47,730 nt of DNA from an uncultured Saprospiraceae bacterium (GCA_937951685.1 CALFBG010000114.1:1-47730), one strand, 5' to 3'; shown: positions 27,138-36,564, counted from the stretch's first letter. The notes: generated by a model from the sequence alone, not told the origin. Translations and numbers: made by a program.

Positions 27138-28265
27138 ATGAATAAAAAAATTAATCGGAAGTCCTTTTTTAAGGGAATTGCCTTAGGGACGATCTCGTTA
27201 CCTTTCTTGATTCGTGCTTGTGGCGGGAAAAATGTAGCGCAAAATATTACCGCACCCAATATTCTTTCTGCTAAAAAGTATCGCTGGAAAATGGTAACGA
27301 CTTGGCCGCCGAATTTCCCCGTTTTGGGCGAAGGTTGTAATCTTTTTGCTCAATGGGTAAACGAAATGTCGGATGGAAGATTAGCCATTGAAGTCTACGG
27401 AAGTGGTGAATTGGTTCCCGGTCTACAGGCTTTTGATACAGTGAGTGCTGGCGGGGCAGATATGGGGAGCGGTGCGGCGTACTACTGGGCGGGAAAAACG
27501 CCAGCAGCACAGTTTTTTGCGTCGGTTCCTTTTGGTATGAACGCGCAGCAATTGAACGCTTGGATTCTTTGTGGTGGTGGTATGCAATTGTGGGAAGAAC
27601 TTTATGCCCCGTACAATCTCGTCCCAATGTTAGGGGGAAATACGGGCGTGCAAATGGGCGGTTGGTTTAATCGAGAAATTAATAGTTTAGCAGATTTAAA
27701 AGGCTTGAAAATGAGAATCCCTGGCTTGGGAGGGAAAGTACTGAACCGAGCTGGTGGCACCGCGGTATTGTCGGCAGGCAGTGAAATTTATACCAATTTA
27801 GAGCGTGGCGTAATTGATGCTACCGAATGGATTGGTCCTTACCACGATTACGTGATGGGATTTCACAATATTGCAGATTATTATTATTCTCCGGGTTGGC
27901 ACGAAGTAGGAACCGCCTTAGAATTTTTCATCAATAAAAAACGCTACGATGCCTTGCCTAAAGATTTGCAAGTGATCTTACAAACGGCCGCAGCGCGATT
28001 GAATATTTGGATGTTGTCCGAATTTGAAGCAAAAAATAGCATTTACTTACGCAAATTAGTAGAAGAGGAAAAAGTCTCTGTTCGCTTTTATCCTCCCGAA
28101 GTATTGGCGCAACTCCGTTCGTTCACGGAGGAGATCATTACGGAAATCACTGATCAAGATCCCATGAGTAAGAAAATATACGATTCGTACCAAAAATTCC
28201 GGCAAGGAGCCGTTAAATGGTCGGAGTTAACAGAAAAAGTATTTTATAATAATTTACAAATCTGA
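27138..28265 (+). CDS. TRAP transporter substrate-binding protein (DctP/TakP type)
   Basis: The 375-residue extracytoplasmic binding protein starts with NRKSFFKGIALGT and then FLIRAC, so it is either a Sec lipoprotein lipidated at the Cys or a Tat-type lipoprotein with an RK variant. The mature part fits the DctP fold: KMVTTWPPNFPVLGEGCNLFAQ, then SDGRLAIEVYGSGELVP, then the helical hinge LKGLKMRIPGLGG and ATEWIGPYHDYVMGFH. The WIGPY stretch and the TTWPP start resemble the subgroup that binds 2-oxo acids or calcium lactate (TakP and TTHA0766), so a monocarboxylate or oxo-acid is the likely ligand. It is transcribed toward the DctQ/DctM genes instead of with them, with 143 bp between the stop codons. 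Confidence 0.92.
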   Translation: MNKKINRKSFFKGIALGTISLPFLIRACGGKNVAQNITAPNILSAKKYRWKMVTTWPPNFPVLGEGCNLFAQWVNEMSDGRLAIEVYGSGELVPGLQAFDTVSAGGADMGSGAAYYWAGKTPAAQFFASVPFGMNAQQLNAWILCGGGMQLWEELYAPYNLVPMLGGNTGVQMGGWFNREINSLADLKGLKMRIPGLGGKVLNRAGGTAVLSAGSEIYTNLERGVIDATEWIGPYHDYVMGFHNIADYYYSPGWHEVGTALEFFINKKRYDALPKDLQVILQTAAARLNIWMLSEFEAKNSIYLRKLVEEEKVSVRFYPPEVLAQLRSFTEEIITEITDQDPMSKKIYDSYQKFRQGAVKWSELTEKVFYNNLQI

Positions 28266-28408
28266 GGTCTGGAATCGTAGACTAAGTGGCGAATTACCTT
28301 GTCACGATAGGGGGAAAGTATTCCTTGCGTAAAGCTTTAAAACAACTTCACTTTATATTAAGTACCAATTCCATCTAATTTTGAATTAATATTAAAGGAA
28401 AGCTTATT

Positions 28409-29710
28409 CTAAAAAAGCACAAAAATAAGCTCTGGAAAAAACATAATGGCTAGTAAGAAAAGCAATTGAATCAAAACGAAGGGAATAATTCCTCGGTAGA
28501 GATGTTGCGTTGTAATTTCTGGTGGTGCGACGCCTTTGAGGTAAAACAGCGAAAAGCCAAAGGGCGGAGACAGAAAAGAGGTTTGTAAATTGAGCGCCAG
28601 CAAAATACCAATCCACAGTAGGTTCATATCGTAAGCAATGAAAATGGGCGCTACGACGGGAACAATGATGAAAATGATTTCAATAAAATCAATAAAGAAA
28701 CCCGCCACAAAAACGACAATCATAACGAGCAACAAGAATATCATCGGACTCAAATTGGATTGTTCGATCAAATGCATTAAATAACGATCGCCTCCCATCT
28801 CTCGGAAAACGAGAGAAAAGGTAGTTGCGCCGAGCAAAATTAAAAAGACCATGCAAGTCAATAAAGTGGTTTCTCGTGCAACTTCTCGGAGGATTTGTAA
28901 AGTGAATTTTCCTTGAGAAATCGTAAGTATCGTCGCGCCTAAGGCACCAATTGCGGCGGCTTCCGTAGGCGAGGCAATTCCCATGAAAATGGATCCTAAT
29001 ACCGATAAGATCAGCAATAATGGTAGCAAAAAGGCTTGCAGTACTTTTTTCCAAAAATCTTCTTGTTTGAATGCTTCGATTTCTTCCGCAGGAATGGCAG
29101 GAGCTGCTTTAGGATTGAAATAGGCAAAAATGGCAATGTAGGCAATGTAAAAGCTAACCAATAAAAGCCCTGGCAGCAGTGCAGCCTTAAATAAATCTCC
29201 GACGGAGACATTCAAAACGCTTCCCAATAAAACCAAAACGACAGAAGGCGGAATGATTTGTCCAAGGGTGCCCGAAGCCGCAATCGTTCCAGTGGCGAGT
29301 TCGGGAGAATATCCTCTTTTGAGCATCGTAGGCAAACTAATCAAACCCATCGTAATCACGGTTGCCCCAACAATACCTGTTGAAGCCGCTAATAAAGCGC
29401 CTACAATCACTACCGAAATCGCTAATCCGCCTCTCATTTTACCAAAAAGCATTGCCATCGTTTCGAGTAAGTTTTCGGCGAGCCCGGATTTCTCGAGCAT
29501 GATTCCCATAAAGATAAAAGGGGGGACCGCAATGAGCAGGGTATTCTCCATCGTTCCCATGATACGCATGGGGAGCAAGCTAAAACTGTCCCATTCCAAA
29601 AAGCAAAAGGCATAAAGAATAGAAATTCCACCGAGGGTAAAAGCAACGGGATATCCGTAAAGGATTAAAATAAAAATACTAACGAAAAGAAGAATCGCGA
29701 TAATTTCCAT
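28409..29710 (-). CDS. dctM: TRAP transporter large permease (DctM)
   Basis: The 433-residue protein has about 12 membrane helices and the DctM pattern (PPFIFMGIMLEKSGLAENLLE, TGIVGATVITMGLISLPTMLKRGYS, ATGTIAASGTLGQIIPPS, MGIASPTEAAAIGALGA). It is the sodium-coupled transport subunit in the inner membrane and works with DctQ and the binding protein. It lies 4 bp downstream of the DctQ stop. The C terminus (LFFPELIFVLF) is short and hydrophobic, as in the family. The length is normal. Confidence 0.95.
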   Translation of the reverse strand: MEIIAILLFVSIFILILYGYPVAFTLGGISILYAFCFLEWDSFSLLPMRIMGTMENTLLIAVPPFIFMGIMLEKSGLAENLLETMAMLFGKMRGGLAISVVIVGALLAASTGIVGATVITMGLISLPTMLKRGYSPELATGTIAASGTLGQIIPPSVVLVLLGSVLNVSVGDLFKAALLPGLLLVSFYIAYIAIFAYFNPKAAPAIPAEEIEAFKQEDFWKKVLQAFLLPLLLILSVLGSIFMGIASPTEAAAIGALGATILTISQGKFTLQILREVARETTLLTCMVFLILLGATTFSLVFREMGGDRYLMHLIEQSNLSPMIFLLLVMIVVFVAGFFIDFIEIIFIIVPVVAPIFIAYDMNLLWIGILLALNLQTSFLSPPFGFSLFYLKGVAPPEITTQHLYRGIIPFVLIQLLFLLAIMFFPELIFVLF

Positions 29711-29714
29711 AAAG

Positions 29715-30248
29715 TTATTCTACGGGAGAATCAGAGTTAGTAGGTTGGAGAATAGTGAGTAAAGCCGTTAATAACATCGAAATCGCTTGCAAGAACAAAA
29801 ATATAGTTCCAAGGCAAATTGAAAACTTGATGAGGTAGCGTGCGGGTAAACCATTAGGATTCGGCGAGCCTTCTCCTATTTCGTAGGAAGTAAAAGCAAA
29901 TTGGTAAGAAAAATAAATTAAGACCAGACACCACGGAATCAAAAAGCATAAAGTACCCGCGAAGTTTACCCAAGCTTGGTGCCGTTTTGAAAAATTAGCA
30001 TAAAATAGATCGACGCGTACGTGCCGGTCATGCTTCAGGGCGTAAGCACCTCCGAATAAAAAGATTAGCGAAAAAAGATGCCATTCCAATTCAATAATCC
30101 AAGTTGACGTCTGATCCGTTGAGGCACGCATCATGACGTCGTAGCAAATCAAAAGGATCAAGGCTACACAGAGCCAAGCGACCCCACGGCCGATTTGTTC
30201 GCTAAAGCGATTGATGAGTTGCGTCGTTTTTTCAAGTGCTTGTAACAT
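29715..30248 (-). CDS. dctQ: TRAP transporter small permease (DctQ)
   Basis: Four membrane helices over 177 residues with the DctQ features: VALILLICYDVMMR in helix 1, DQTSTWIIELEWHLFSLIFLFGGAYALKHDRHVRVDLFY across helix 2, and a long amphipathic region before the last helix. I chose the ATG at 30248. A TTG three codons upstream (30257) could also open the frame but adds nothing. The gene is 4 bp upstream of dctM, so the two are co-transcribed. The DctP gene lies beyond dctM on the other strand. Confidence 0.92.
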   Translation of the reverse strand: MLQALEKTTQLINRFSEQIGRGVAWLCVALILLICYDVMMRASTDQTSTWIIELEWHLFSLIFLFGGAYALKHDRHVRVDLFYANFSKRHQAWVNFAGTLCFLIPWCLVLIYFSYQFAFTSYEIGEGSPNPNGLPARYLIKFSICLGTIFLFLQAISMLLTALLTILQPTNSDSPVE

Positions 30249-30326
30249 GAAAAGCAAAATACAAAAAAACTATCAGAGCTTGAAGTTTTTTAGTCTTGGT
30301 GCGTGCTGTAGTAGGAAGCATTCAGC

Positions 30327-30968
30327 TTACTTGCGCTTGCCTAGCCAGCCTAGAACTTGCGGGTTTTTTACGAAGCAATATCCTTTCCGGGGATTGATGG
30401 CAAGCGTCATGCGGCTATCAATGCCTACATTTTGCTGGACAATTTCAATGGCGTTGTCGGTCACCTTGGCAACGATGGCGACGTGTCCAAAGCGATTACT
30501 GCGGTGGCCACCAAAGACGAGTAAATCATTTTTTTGGATGCGGTTAGCACTGCCGTTTTTAAATTGGTAAAGGCCGCGGTCTAGATTGAAAGCACCATCT
30601 TTGAGTTGGGGATGAAAGAAGTCTTTGGCGTGTCCCCAAGGATTGGGCATTTTATGGGTTAAACGTTGATGGTAATACCGTTTGACAAATTCTACACATT
30701 GCCATTTTAAGCCGTAATTGTAACCATCGCTACTGTAGTTTCGACCACTCGTATTGCTGGTAGCGCCATTATAATAAACTGGAATGCCATCAAGTTCGTC
30801 TACTTCGTGTCCAATGTCAATTTGAATTTTTTCGGCTTGACTCGGGGGAATATTGGGGAGAACGCTTTTTGGTGGTTTAGCTTTCGCCAACTTCGCGGGT
30901 TGATTCTTACAGCCTAATCCGACTAGTAAGAAAAAAAGGAAGTAGCAAAAAGGAACGAAAGGTTTCAT
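30327..30968 (-). CDS. CHAP-domain lipoprotein (putative peptidoglycan amidase/endopeptidase)
   Basis: The 213-residue product has a lipobox signal (MKPFVPFCYFLFFLLVGLGC) followed by a Lys/Pro-rich linker. The CHAP domain (about 60-210) shows the catalytic Cys in LKWQCVEFVKRYY (about residue 90) and the His in NRFGHVAIVAKV (about 162). The substrate would be peptidoglycan cross-links or an amide such as glutathionylspermidine; the lipoprotein anchor favours cell-wall hydrolysis. It follows the metallophosphoesterase gene by 23 bp and is probably the third gene of an operon with it and the lipoprotein gene at 31742-32407. Confidence 0.88.
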   Translation of the reverse strand: MKPFVPFCYFLFFLLVGLGCKNQPAKLAKAKPPKSVLPNIPPSQAEKIQIDIGHEVDELDGIPVYYNGATSNTSGRNYSSDGYNYGLKWQCVEFVKRYYHQRLTHKMPNPWGHAKDFFHPQLKDGAFNLDRGLYQFKNGSANRIQKNDLLVFGGHRSNRFGHVAIVAKVTDNAIEIVQQNVGIDSRMTLAINPRKGYCFVKNPQVLGWLGKRK

Positions 30969-30991
30969 AGGAAATGAAAAAATGAGAAAGT

Positions 30992-31741
30992 CTAAAGATT
31001 ATTTTTTTGTCCTTCAAAATAGCGTACGGTACTCGCAATGCGATTGCTACTTAGGTCGATGATGCGCATCGCAATTTGATAATGATCTACTTTGAAAGTA
31101 AGCGAACTCTGGTCCATTTGAAAAAAGCAAGACGGTGTTACTTGCACGCAAACATTATCAAATTGAATCGTTTTTTCTACGTGATAATGTCCCGTATAGA
31201 CTTGCACGCGGTGTGGATACGCCGTGAGAATGCGTTGTATCGCATCTATGTCCTGCAACGCGTGATTGTCATCCATATAAGGAATTCCAACTTTTACCGG
31301 AGGATGATGCATAAAAATGATGACGGGTTCGTTGGCTTGATGAAGTTGTCGCTTCAGCCACTTGAGTTGTAGATCAGAGTGCTTCCCTCGGGAAGAATCT
31401 AAGAACAAGCAAATCCATTTATCAAATTTCTTAGCAAAATAAAATTCTCCCTGATTGAGTAAATGTTCGCGATTAAAAGTCTGCGCCATTAAGTCAGCAT
31501 CGTCGTGGTTGCCAGGGATAAGGTCGTAAGGAATATCCAATTTATCCAAGCGATCTTTAATCCATTGATAAATTTCCAAATCGCCATTTTGGTAGCAAAA
31601 ATCTCCCGTTAGCACAACGTGATCTGCTTTTGCAAATCGGACTTCGCCCAGAATTTGCAAGAAATTACTACGAACATCTACGCCGTACGTCGGCTCCGCA
31701 ACGCCACCAATATGTAAATCTGTAAGTTGGATAACTCTCAT
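30992..31741 (-). CDS. CpdA-like calcineurin-type metallophosphoesterase
   Basis: The 249-residue cytoplasmic protein shows all metal-binding motifs in order: DLHIGG (near 8), LTGDFCYQNGD (near 45), IPGNHDDAD (near 77), FMHHPPV (near 145) and YTGHYHVEK (near 177). This set and the length match class III cyclic-nucleotide phosphodiesterases such as CpdA, but the fold also covers other phosphodiesterases, so cAMP hydrolysis is only a suggestion. The start codon follows directly on the stop codon of the upstream lipoprotein gene (TAA-ATG), so translation is coupled. Confidence 0.88.
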   Translation of the reverse strand: MRVIQLTDLHIGGVAEPTYGVDVRSNFLQILGEVRFAKADHVVLTGDFCYQNGDLEIYQWIKDRLDKLDIPYDLIPGNHDDADLMAQTFNREHLLNQGEFYFAKKFDKWICLFLDSSRGKHSDLQLKWLKRQLHQANEPVIIFMHHPPVKVGIPYMDDNHALQDIDAIQRILTAYPHRVQVYTGHYHVEKTIQFDNVCVQVTPSCFFQMDQSSLTFKVDHYQIAMRIIDLSSNRIASTVRYFEGQKNNL

Positions 31742-32407
31742 TTATTCCCCTTTAGACATCTCTATAATTAAGGCGCTTACTTTTAAATTTGCTTCCTTGG
31801 CAATTGGATTGCTGGAAGAAAAGCTACGATCTCCAACGAGTTTCGGAAAAACAGCTTTGGGATTTTCGGGTGTTAAAACTACTTTTAAATCCGCTTGGAT
31901 TTGGCCACCTTCCCAGCTATCTAAACTACCACTATAGTCCCATTCAAAGCCAAAAAATTTGAAATCTTTTCTATTGAGTTTGACCAATTCTTCCAGCGTT
32001 GTACCGATCGTAATTCCTTCTTTGGATTTCCACTGCGTGCCTGCTTTTTCAATACGAATTCGAGAAATCGTTTTATAAGGATCGTCTTGCGTCCATTCTA
32101 CAATTAATTCGTTGGCAGTACCGGGAAAGACGATAGTTCCCATCGTGGTTTCTCCTTCTCCCAAACCGATTTCTTGTCGTTTTACCTGATCGGCACCGTA
32201 AACGTATTTTATCGCTTCTTCGGTTGCATCTTTGGTAATCAAACCTACTTTTCTGTGCGGAATACAAACCCAATCGGTGGGGGTTACGGCGGCTGGTTTG
32301 GCCGTTGTATCTGTCGCGGCGCCAGTTGTTGTACCTGTACTTGAACTGCCAAATTCACAACTAATAAATAAAACTAATAATAGACTGAATAAAGTATATG
32401 ATCGCAT
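31742..32407 (-). CDS. Lipoprotein of unknown function, 221 aa
   Basis: A lipoprotein signal peptide (MRSYTLFSLLLVLFISC, Cys17) is followed by a low-complexity Ser/Thr/Ala linker. The remaining domain is beta-rich (CIPHRKVGLITKDATEEAIKYVYG, then ETTMGTIVFPGTANELIVEW, then GITIGTTLEELVKLNRKDFKFFGFEWDYSG). The pattern 'xGxIxxxxTEEdLxxxyG' plus 'GTTLEELxxLN' resembles uncharacterised Bacteroidota envelope proteins. No catalytic residues are recognisable. It heads the operon with the metallophosphoesterase and CHAP lipoprotein. Confidence 0.82.
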   Translation of the reverse strand: MRSYTLFSLLLVLFISCEFGSSSTGTTTGAATDTTAKPAAVTPTDWVCIPHRKVGLITKDATEEAIKYVYGADQVKRQEIGLGEGETTMGTIVFPGTANELIVEWTQDDPYKTISRIRIEKAGTQWKSKEGITIGTTLEELVKLNRKDFKFFGFEWDYSGSLDSWEGGQIQADLKVVLTPENPKAVFPKLVGDRSFSSSNPIAKEANLKVSALIIEMSKGE

Positions 32408-32609
32408 GGTTAATTAATTTTCAGGTTCTTTAAAATCAAGTCCTTTCTCGAAAGTCAAATTGGTTTTGTGCTTTCGTTGAAAAATATCCCGGAAAGTATT
32501 TTGTGAAATGCTGTACGGGTAAAACGTTTTACAAAAGTCTTCAAATAAATGGCAAGAACAAAAAACAAGCTATTATTTTTTTGAAGCAACTGGTGAAATA
32601 GCAATTTAC

Positions 32610-33722
32610 TTAGTTTTTGACGGATAAAGCATAAACGGCAAACGAAGCCAACCAGTGCCCTCCTTCGTAATGTTCAGCGGCAATATTAGGAATGGTAGAT
32701 CGTAAATGCAAATTAGCTGCTTTTTTGAGCGACACACTTCTTTTTACGCTTTTGATCTTGGGGGCGATGTGGTAGAAACACCATGCTCGACTTAAATTTA
32801 GCCCATCAAGGTGTACAATTTTAGGATCAGATCGGTCCGAAACGTCAGCGGGTGTTGCTAAGCTTTTGAGGGCTTTTTTGGGTAAGAATTTTTTAAACCA
32901 CTTATTAAAAGTAGCGCGATCCAGCACTCGACTCATCAAATTTGCCTCTTCTAAGCAAGCAGAAAGAAAATCTTCGCCACTGGGTTCCCAAGCGGCGGGA
33001 CAATTGGTATCGTCTAAGTAATACGCCTTCGCGCGGCTTTCAATTAAGGATTTTAAAGCTGGTTTGTCACAAGTATGCGCATAGTCCCAGGCAAAAGATA
33101 AACCAAAAGCCGTATTGGGATGCACGCCCGTTCTGATGGGGTAAGTTTGAATTGGGAGAAATTGCAGATATTTTTCAGTGATGATCTCATTTAGCGGAAC
33201 TAAGGCTTGGTACCATTTTTTACCATCTGGATCGTCCCAAGTGTAAAGTTCTTCGCTCAATTTGAGTAACCAAGCCCATCCGTAAGTACGTTCCCAAGAT
33301 TTACTCGCCGTTTGGAAGTAACGAAGTTCTCCCGCAATGTTGTCAAGTTGTAGATTCGCTCCGATTTTTGCGCGAATATCGGCCGCTTCGGGGAGATTGG
33401 GAAAATCTTTTAACAACCGGATTAACATCCAATGCCCATGAACCGCAGAATGCCAGTCAAAACAACCATAAAATGCGGGATGTAATTGCTTTGGGGATTG
33501 CAAGCCAGAACTATCCTGTAGCACTTGGTTAAGTTTGTTGGGATATTCCTGCTGAAGGCAAGCCAATGCTAGTTTTGCGAAGTGGGAAGCGCCTGCTTCA
33601 CTTAGTTTGAGTTGTCCGTCGGTAGTTGTCACGAGGTAAGGATTGCTTTGTTCCTGTGAAAAGGAAGTAAAGCAGAGGCAAATACTCAGTAGACTTCCCA
33701 AAAGTTGAATAGTAAATTTCAT
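32610..33722 (-). CDS. DUF2891 family secreted protein
   Basis: I start at the ATG at 33722 because it gives a signal peptide (MKFTIQLLGSLLSICLCFTSFSQ); the longest frame would begin at 33797 and overlap the upstream glycosylase gene. The mature protein (about 347 residues) is the DUF2891 domain: LHPAFYGCFDWHSAVHGHWMLIRLL, ERTYGWAWLLKLSEELYTWDD, HPNTAFGLSFAWDYA, AGHWLASFAVYAL-like end (EGGHWLASF). The conserved Trp/His/Asp residues suggest an alpha/alpha-toroid enzyme, perhaps acting on carbohydrate, but no activity is established for the family. It lies 14 bp downstream of the DNA glycosylase stop. Confidence 0.88.
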   Translation of the reverse strand: MKFTIQLLGSLLSICLCFTSFSQEQSNPYLVTTTDGQLKLSEAGASHFAKLALACLQQEYPNKLNQVLQDSSGLQSPKQLHPAFYGCFDWHSAVHGHWMLIRLLKDFPNLPEAADIRAKIGANLQLDNIAGELRYFQTASKSWERTYGWAWLLKLSEELYTWDDPDGKKWYQALVPLNEIITEKYLQFLPIQTYPIRTGVHPNTAFGLSFAWDYAHTCDKPALKSLIESRAKAYYLDDTNCPAAWEPSGEDFLSACLEEANLMSRVLDRATFNKWFKKFLPKKALKSLATPADVSDRSDPKIVHLDGLNLSRAWCFYHIAPKIKSVKRSVSLKKAANLHLRSTIPNIAAEHYEGGHWLASFAVYALSVKN

Positions 33723-33736
33723 AAACGAATAGTTTT

Positions 33737-34345
33737 TTAAAATTGGTCTTTCCAGCGCCAAAGATAACGACTTGCCGTGCTGCGATAAGGTTGCCAAGCG
33801 GCAGCAATTTCCAATAATCGTGGTTTTAAAGCACGCCCAGTTTCTTTAACCTCATAAAGCTGAATAATGCTTTGTCGAACAACTAAGTCGTCCATCGGAA
33901 AAATATCGGGACGTTGTAAATTAAACATTAAAATCATTTGTACGGTCCAAGTACCCACGCCTTTGATTTGGGTCAGTTGAGCAAGGATTGTTTCGTCGGG
34001 TACCTCTGCCCAATCTTTTTTTTCTAGCTGATGGCTTTGAAAAAAATGAGCGACGTTTTGCACGTAGCCTGCTTTTTGGCGAGAAAGCCCTGCACCGCGT
34101 AAGGTTGCTAAATTTAACTGTAAAAGTTGCTGCGGGTTTGGAGTTTGATCTTCAAATAAATTCAAAAAGCGTTGGTAAATACTACTAGCTGCTTTTCCAG
34201 ATAATTGCTGAAAAATAATCGAACGTACTAAGGCTACGTAGAGATTAGGCGCTGCATCGGTTGCTAAAGGTGCCAATTGAATGGCATCGACCAAGGGTTT
34301 GAATATTGGATCTTTGGCGAGATGCCGCTGCACTTTTTTGTTCAT
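33737..34345 (-). CDS. DNA-3-methyladenine glycosylase II (AlkA-like, HhH-GPD)
   Basis: The 202-residue base-excision repair enzyme has a helix-hairpin-helix IKGVGTWTVQMILMFN (about 127-142) and the catalytic Asp in FPMDDLVVRQS (about 150), which together define the HhH-GPD superfamily. There is no iron-sulfur Cys cluster at the C terminus, so MutY and endonuclease III are excluded. The size matches the compact alkyl-base glycosylases without the AlkA N-terminal domain. It should remove alkylated purines such as 3-methyladenine. It is the first gene of the pair with the DUF2891 gene. Confidence 0.9.
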   Translation of the reverse strand: MNKKVQRHLAKDPIFKPLVDAIQLAPLATDAAPNLYVALVRSIIFQQLSGKAASSIYQRFLNLFEDQTPNPQQLLQLNLATLRGAGLSRQKAGYVQNVAHFFQSHQLEKKDWAEVPDETILAQLTQIKGVGTWTVQMILMFNLQRPDIFPMDDLVVRQSIIQLYEVKETGRALKPRLLEIAAAWQPYRSTASRYLWRWKDQF

Positions 34346-34725
34346 GCGCTAGGAGAAATTAGAGTCAATAATTTGATTTGTGTGCAAAACTAAAGATAAA
34401 GAAGTTTTTTGGATGTTAAGGATACCATTCTCAAATTAAAATTAATTTGAACAAATAGTAATAAGTACCAAGGGTAAACATTGACGATTCGTCAAATTGT
34501 ATGATATCTGACAGGCAAACTGTGGTGATTATTTCTTTGTTTTATAAATATTCATTATTTTTATATTAATTCTCAGTTTTAAAGTGTAATCTGCTGCTCG
34601 GTTAGCATCTTATCGAAGATAGAAAAATCACTTTACAACGAGTATCCCCTTCAAATTTCAAAAAAAAATACCTTGCGACTTTCGTTGGGGCACGCTTTCC
34701 TTAAACCTTATAACTCCTAATTAAT
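34346..34725. other. Gene-free 380-bp divergent spacer
   Basis: It separates the minus-strand glycosylase gene from the plus-strand choice-of-anchor-B gene. No coding frame is visible. A 15-nt palindrome at 34481-34495 and AT-rich sequence around 34530-34580 are the only marks. A TTTG at 34536-34539 has no good TAnnTTTG partner. Confidence 0.45.
34481..34495. promoter_or_regulatory. Palindrome TTGACGATTCGTCAA
   Basis: Two perfect 7-bp half sites with one central base lie in the divergent spacer, 231 bp before the choice-of-anchor-B start. An operator is possible. Such a palindrome can also arise by chance in a window this size, so this is weak. Confidence 0.3.
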
Positions 34726-36378
34726 ATGTTAAGAAATATATTTACCCTTGGATTACTTTTTTTACTCCATAATGCTTTTGCACAGGATAGTTTCAATATG
34801 ACTAAACTGGGGCAATGGGATCCTAACGGACAGGTGTATAATGATGTTTGGGGCTATGCGGATGGTAATGGTAACGAATTTGCCATCATCGGTTCGCGAC
34901 AGAAAGTTCATTTTATTGATGTTACCGTGCCGACTGCGCCGACGCTGAAAAAGGAATTTACGCCTAGTGGGCAAGACAGCAACGGATCGGTGTGGCGAGA
35001 TTTTAAAACGTATAGTCATTACGCCTATGCCGTTGCGGATGAAGCTAGTGAGGGTTTGGTCATTTACGATCTGAGTGATTTGAATTCGATTACGCAAGTT
35101 TATCAAGATGATCGCTTCTTTCATCGCACCCATAATATTTATATTGATAATGGTCGCTTGTATGCTTTAGGTTCTTATCACCCGGATTCGCTCATTCGAA
35201 ATATGGTAGTTTTAGATATTGCTACGAACCCTGCGAATCCTACCCAAATCGCGCGCGTTTCTTTGCCCGGTGGATATATCCACGATGCATTTGTGCGTAA
35301 CGATACGGCGTACTGTTCTCATGGTAATAATGGATATTACATCTACGACTTTTCGGATGCGGAAAATCCAGTTGAGTTAGGAAATATTACTTCTTATCCG
35401 CAATCTGGTTACAACCATAGTAGCTGGTTGTCTGATCGCGATGATGCCGTTATTTTTGCCGATGAGAATAAAAATTTAGGGATAAAGTATATGGATGTTT
35501 CGGACTTAAATAGCTTACAAGTACTACCATCACAAATTTTTAAATCTACTTTAGAAGCGCCGGTGGCTACCAATAGTATCGGACATAATCCTTTTATCAA
35601 GGGAGACTTTGTTTTTATTTCTTATTACCACGATGGGATTCAAGTATACGATATTTCTGATCCTAATAATATTACAAATGTCGCTTATTACGACACTTAT
35701 CCAATTAATAACAATTATTCCGGTTCCAATGGTTGTTGGGGGGCTTATCCGTACTTGCCTTCTGGCATTATTCTAGGTTCGGATCTTTCTTACGGTTTAT
35801 ACGTCTTGGAATTAGCGCCTGCGTTGTTGCCTGTAGAGTTGAGTCGCTTTACCGCGAAAGCGAAAGATGAAAAAGTGTTACTTTCTTGGGCGACGAGTTC
35901 AGAAAGAAACAACGCTTACTTTGACGTAGAAAAAAGTACAGATGGTATTTATTTTGAAAAAATTACGCGGGTAGATGGAAATAATAATGCGAATCAGGAA
36001 ATCGATTATATCGCTTGGGATGAAAATCCATTTAATGGTGTTAATTATTATCGCTTGAAGCAAGTAGACCTGAATGGTGATTATAGTTATTCCAAAACGG
36101 AAGTGGTTGCGTACGAAGCGATGGAAGTGACGGTTTATCCAAGTTTAGTTGATCAAGGGCAGTCCTTGCAAGTTGAGTTTGGTAAAAATAGCTACACGGC
36201 GGTTCAGTTGTATGTTTTTGATGCGTCGGGTCGAATGGTCTTTGAGCAAAATTACGCTAGTATGGGGGCAGGAGAGCAACTCCAAATTCCGACGGACGGT
36301 TGGGAACGGGGAAATTATATTTTGACCGTACAAAATAATCAAAGGAATATAACGCGTAAGTTCAGCGTGATGGATTAA
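34726..36378 (+). CDS. Choice-of-anchor B family secreted protein with T9SS sorting domain
   Basis: The 550-residue protein has a signal peptide (MLRNIFTLGLLFLLHNAFAQ). A propeller of LVIVD-like repeats (FIDVTVPTAPTL, VIYDLSDLNSI, YIYDFSDAENPVELG, QVYDISDPNNI) covers about 25-365. This is the choice-of-anchor-B arrangement. A fibronectin-like linker common in Bacteroidota (LPVELSRFTAKAKDEKVLLSWATSSERNNAYF) spans about 370-450, and the last 85 residues are a T9SS type A domain (VTVYPSLVDQGQSL, then GNYILTVQNNQRNITRKFSV). It should be exported by Sec and T9SS and attached to the surface or released. Its ligand is unknown. It ends 37 bp before an intrinsic terminator and is therefore probably monocistronic. 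Confidence 0.93.
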   Translation: MLRNIFTLGLLFLLHNAFAQDSFNMTKLGQWDPNGQVYNDVWGYADGNGNEFAIIGSRQKVHFIDVTVPTAPTLKKEFTPSGQDSNGSVWRDFKTYSHYAYAVADEASEGLVIYDLSDLNSITQVYQDDRFFHRTHNIYIDNGRLYALGSYHPDSLIRNMVVLDIATNPANPTQIARVSLPGGYIHDAFVRNDTAYCSHGNNGYYIYDFSDAENPVELGNITSYPQSGYNHSSWLSDRDDAVIFADENKNLGIKYMDVSDLNSLQVLPSQIFKSTLEAPVATNSIGHNPFIKGDFVFISYYHDGIQVYDISDPNNITNVAYYDTYPINNNYSGSNGCWGAYPYLPSGIILGSDLSYGLYVLELAPALLPVELSRFTAKAKDEKVLLSWATSSERNNAYFDVEKSTDGIYFEKITRVDGNNNANQEIDYIAWDENPFNGVNYYRLKQVDLNGDYSYSKTEVVAYEAMEVTVYPSLVDQGQSLQVEFGKNSYTAVQLYVFDASGRMVFEQNYASMGAGEQLQIPTDGWERGNYILTVQNNQRNITRKFSVMD

Positions 36379-36415
36379 ATTTTTGAGCCTAAACATTAGG
36401 TAATGAAAATAGTAG

Positions 36416-36453
36416 ATAGCCCTTCAATCCTCGCGCTCGAAGGGCTATTTTTT
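36416..36453 (+). terminator. Intrinsic terminator after the choice-of-anchor-B gene
   Basis: ATAGCCCTTC (36416-36425) pairs perfectly with GAAGGGCTAT (36439-36448) around a 13-nt loop, followed by a T tract to 36453. Confidence 0.9.
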
Positions 36454-36564
36454 GTTTTGTCGCCTAGCATCAAGCTTGTAGACTTAAACTATCGTATCTT
36501 GTTCTTATAAAAAATACTTATAAAAAATAGATGTTACCACAGCGGTTCTAAAAATAGCTTTCCA

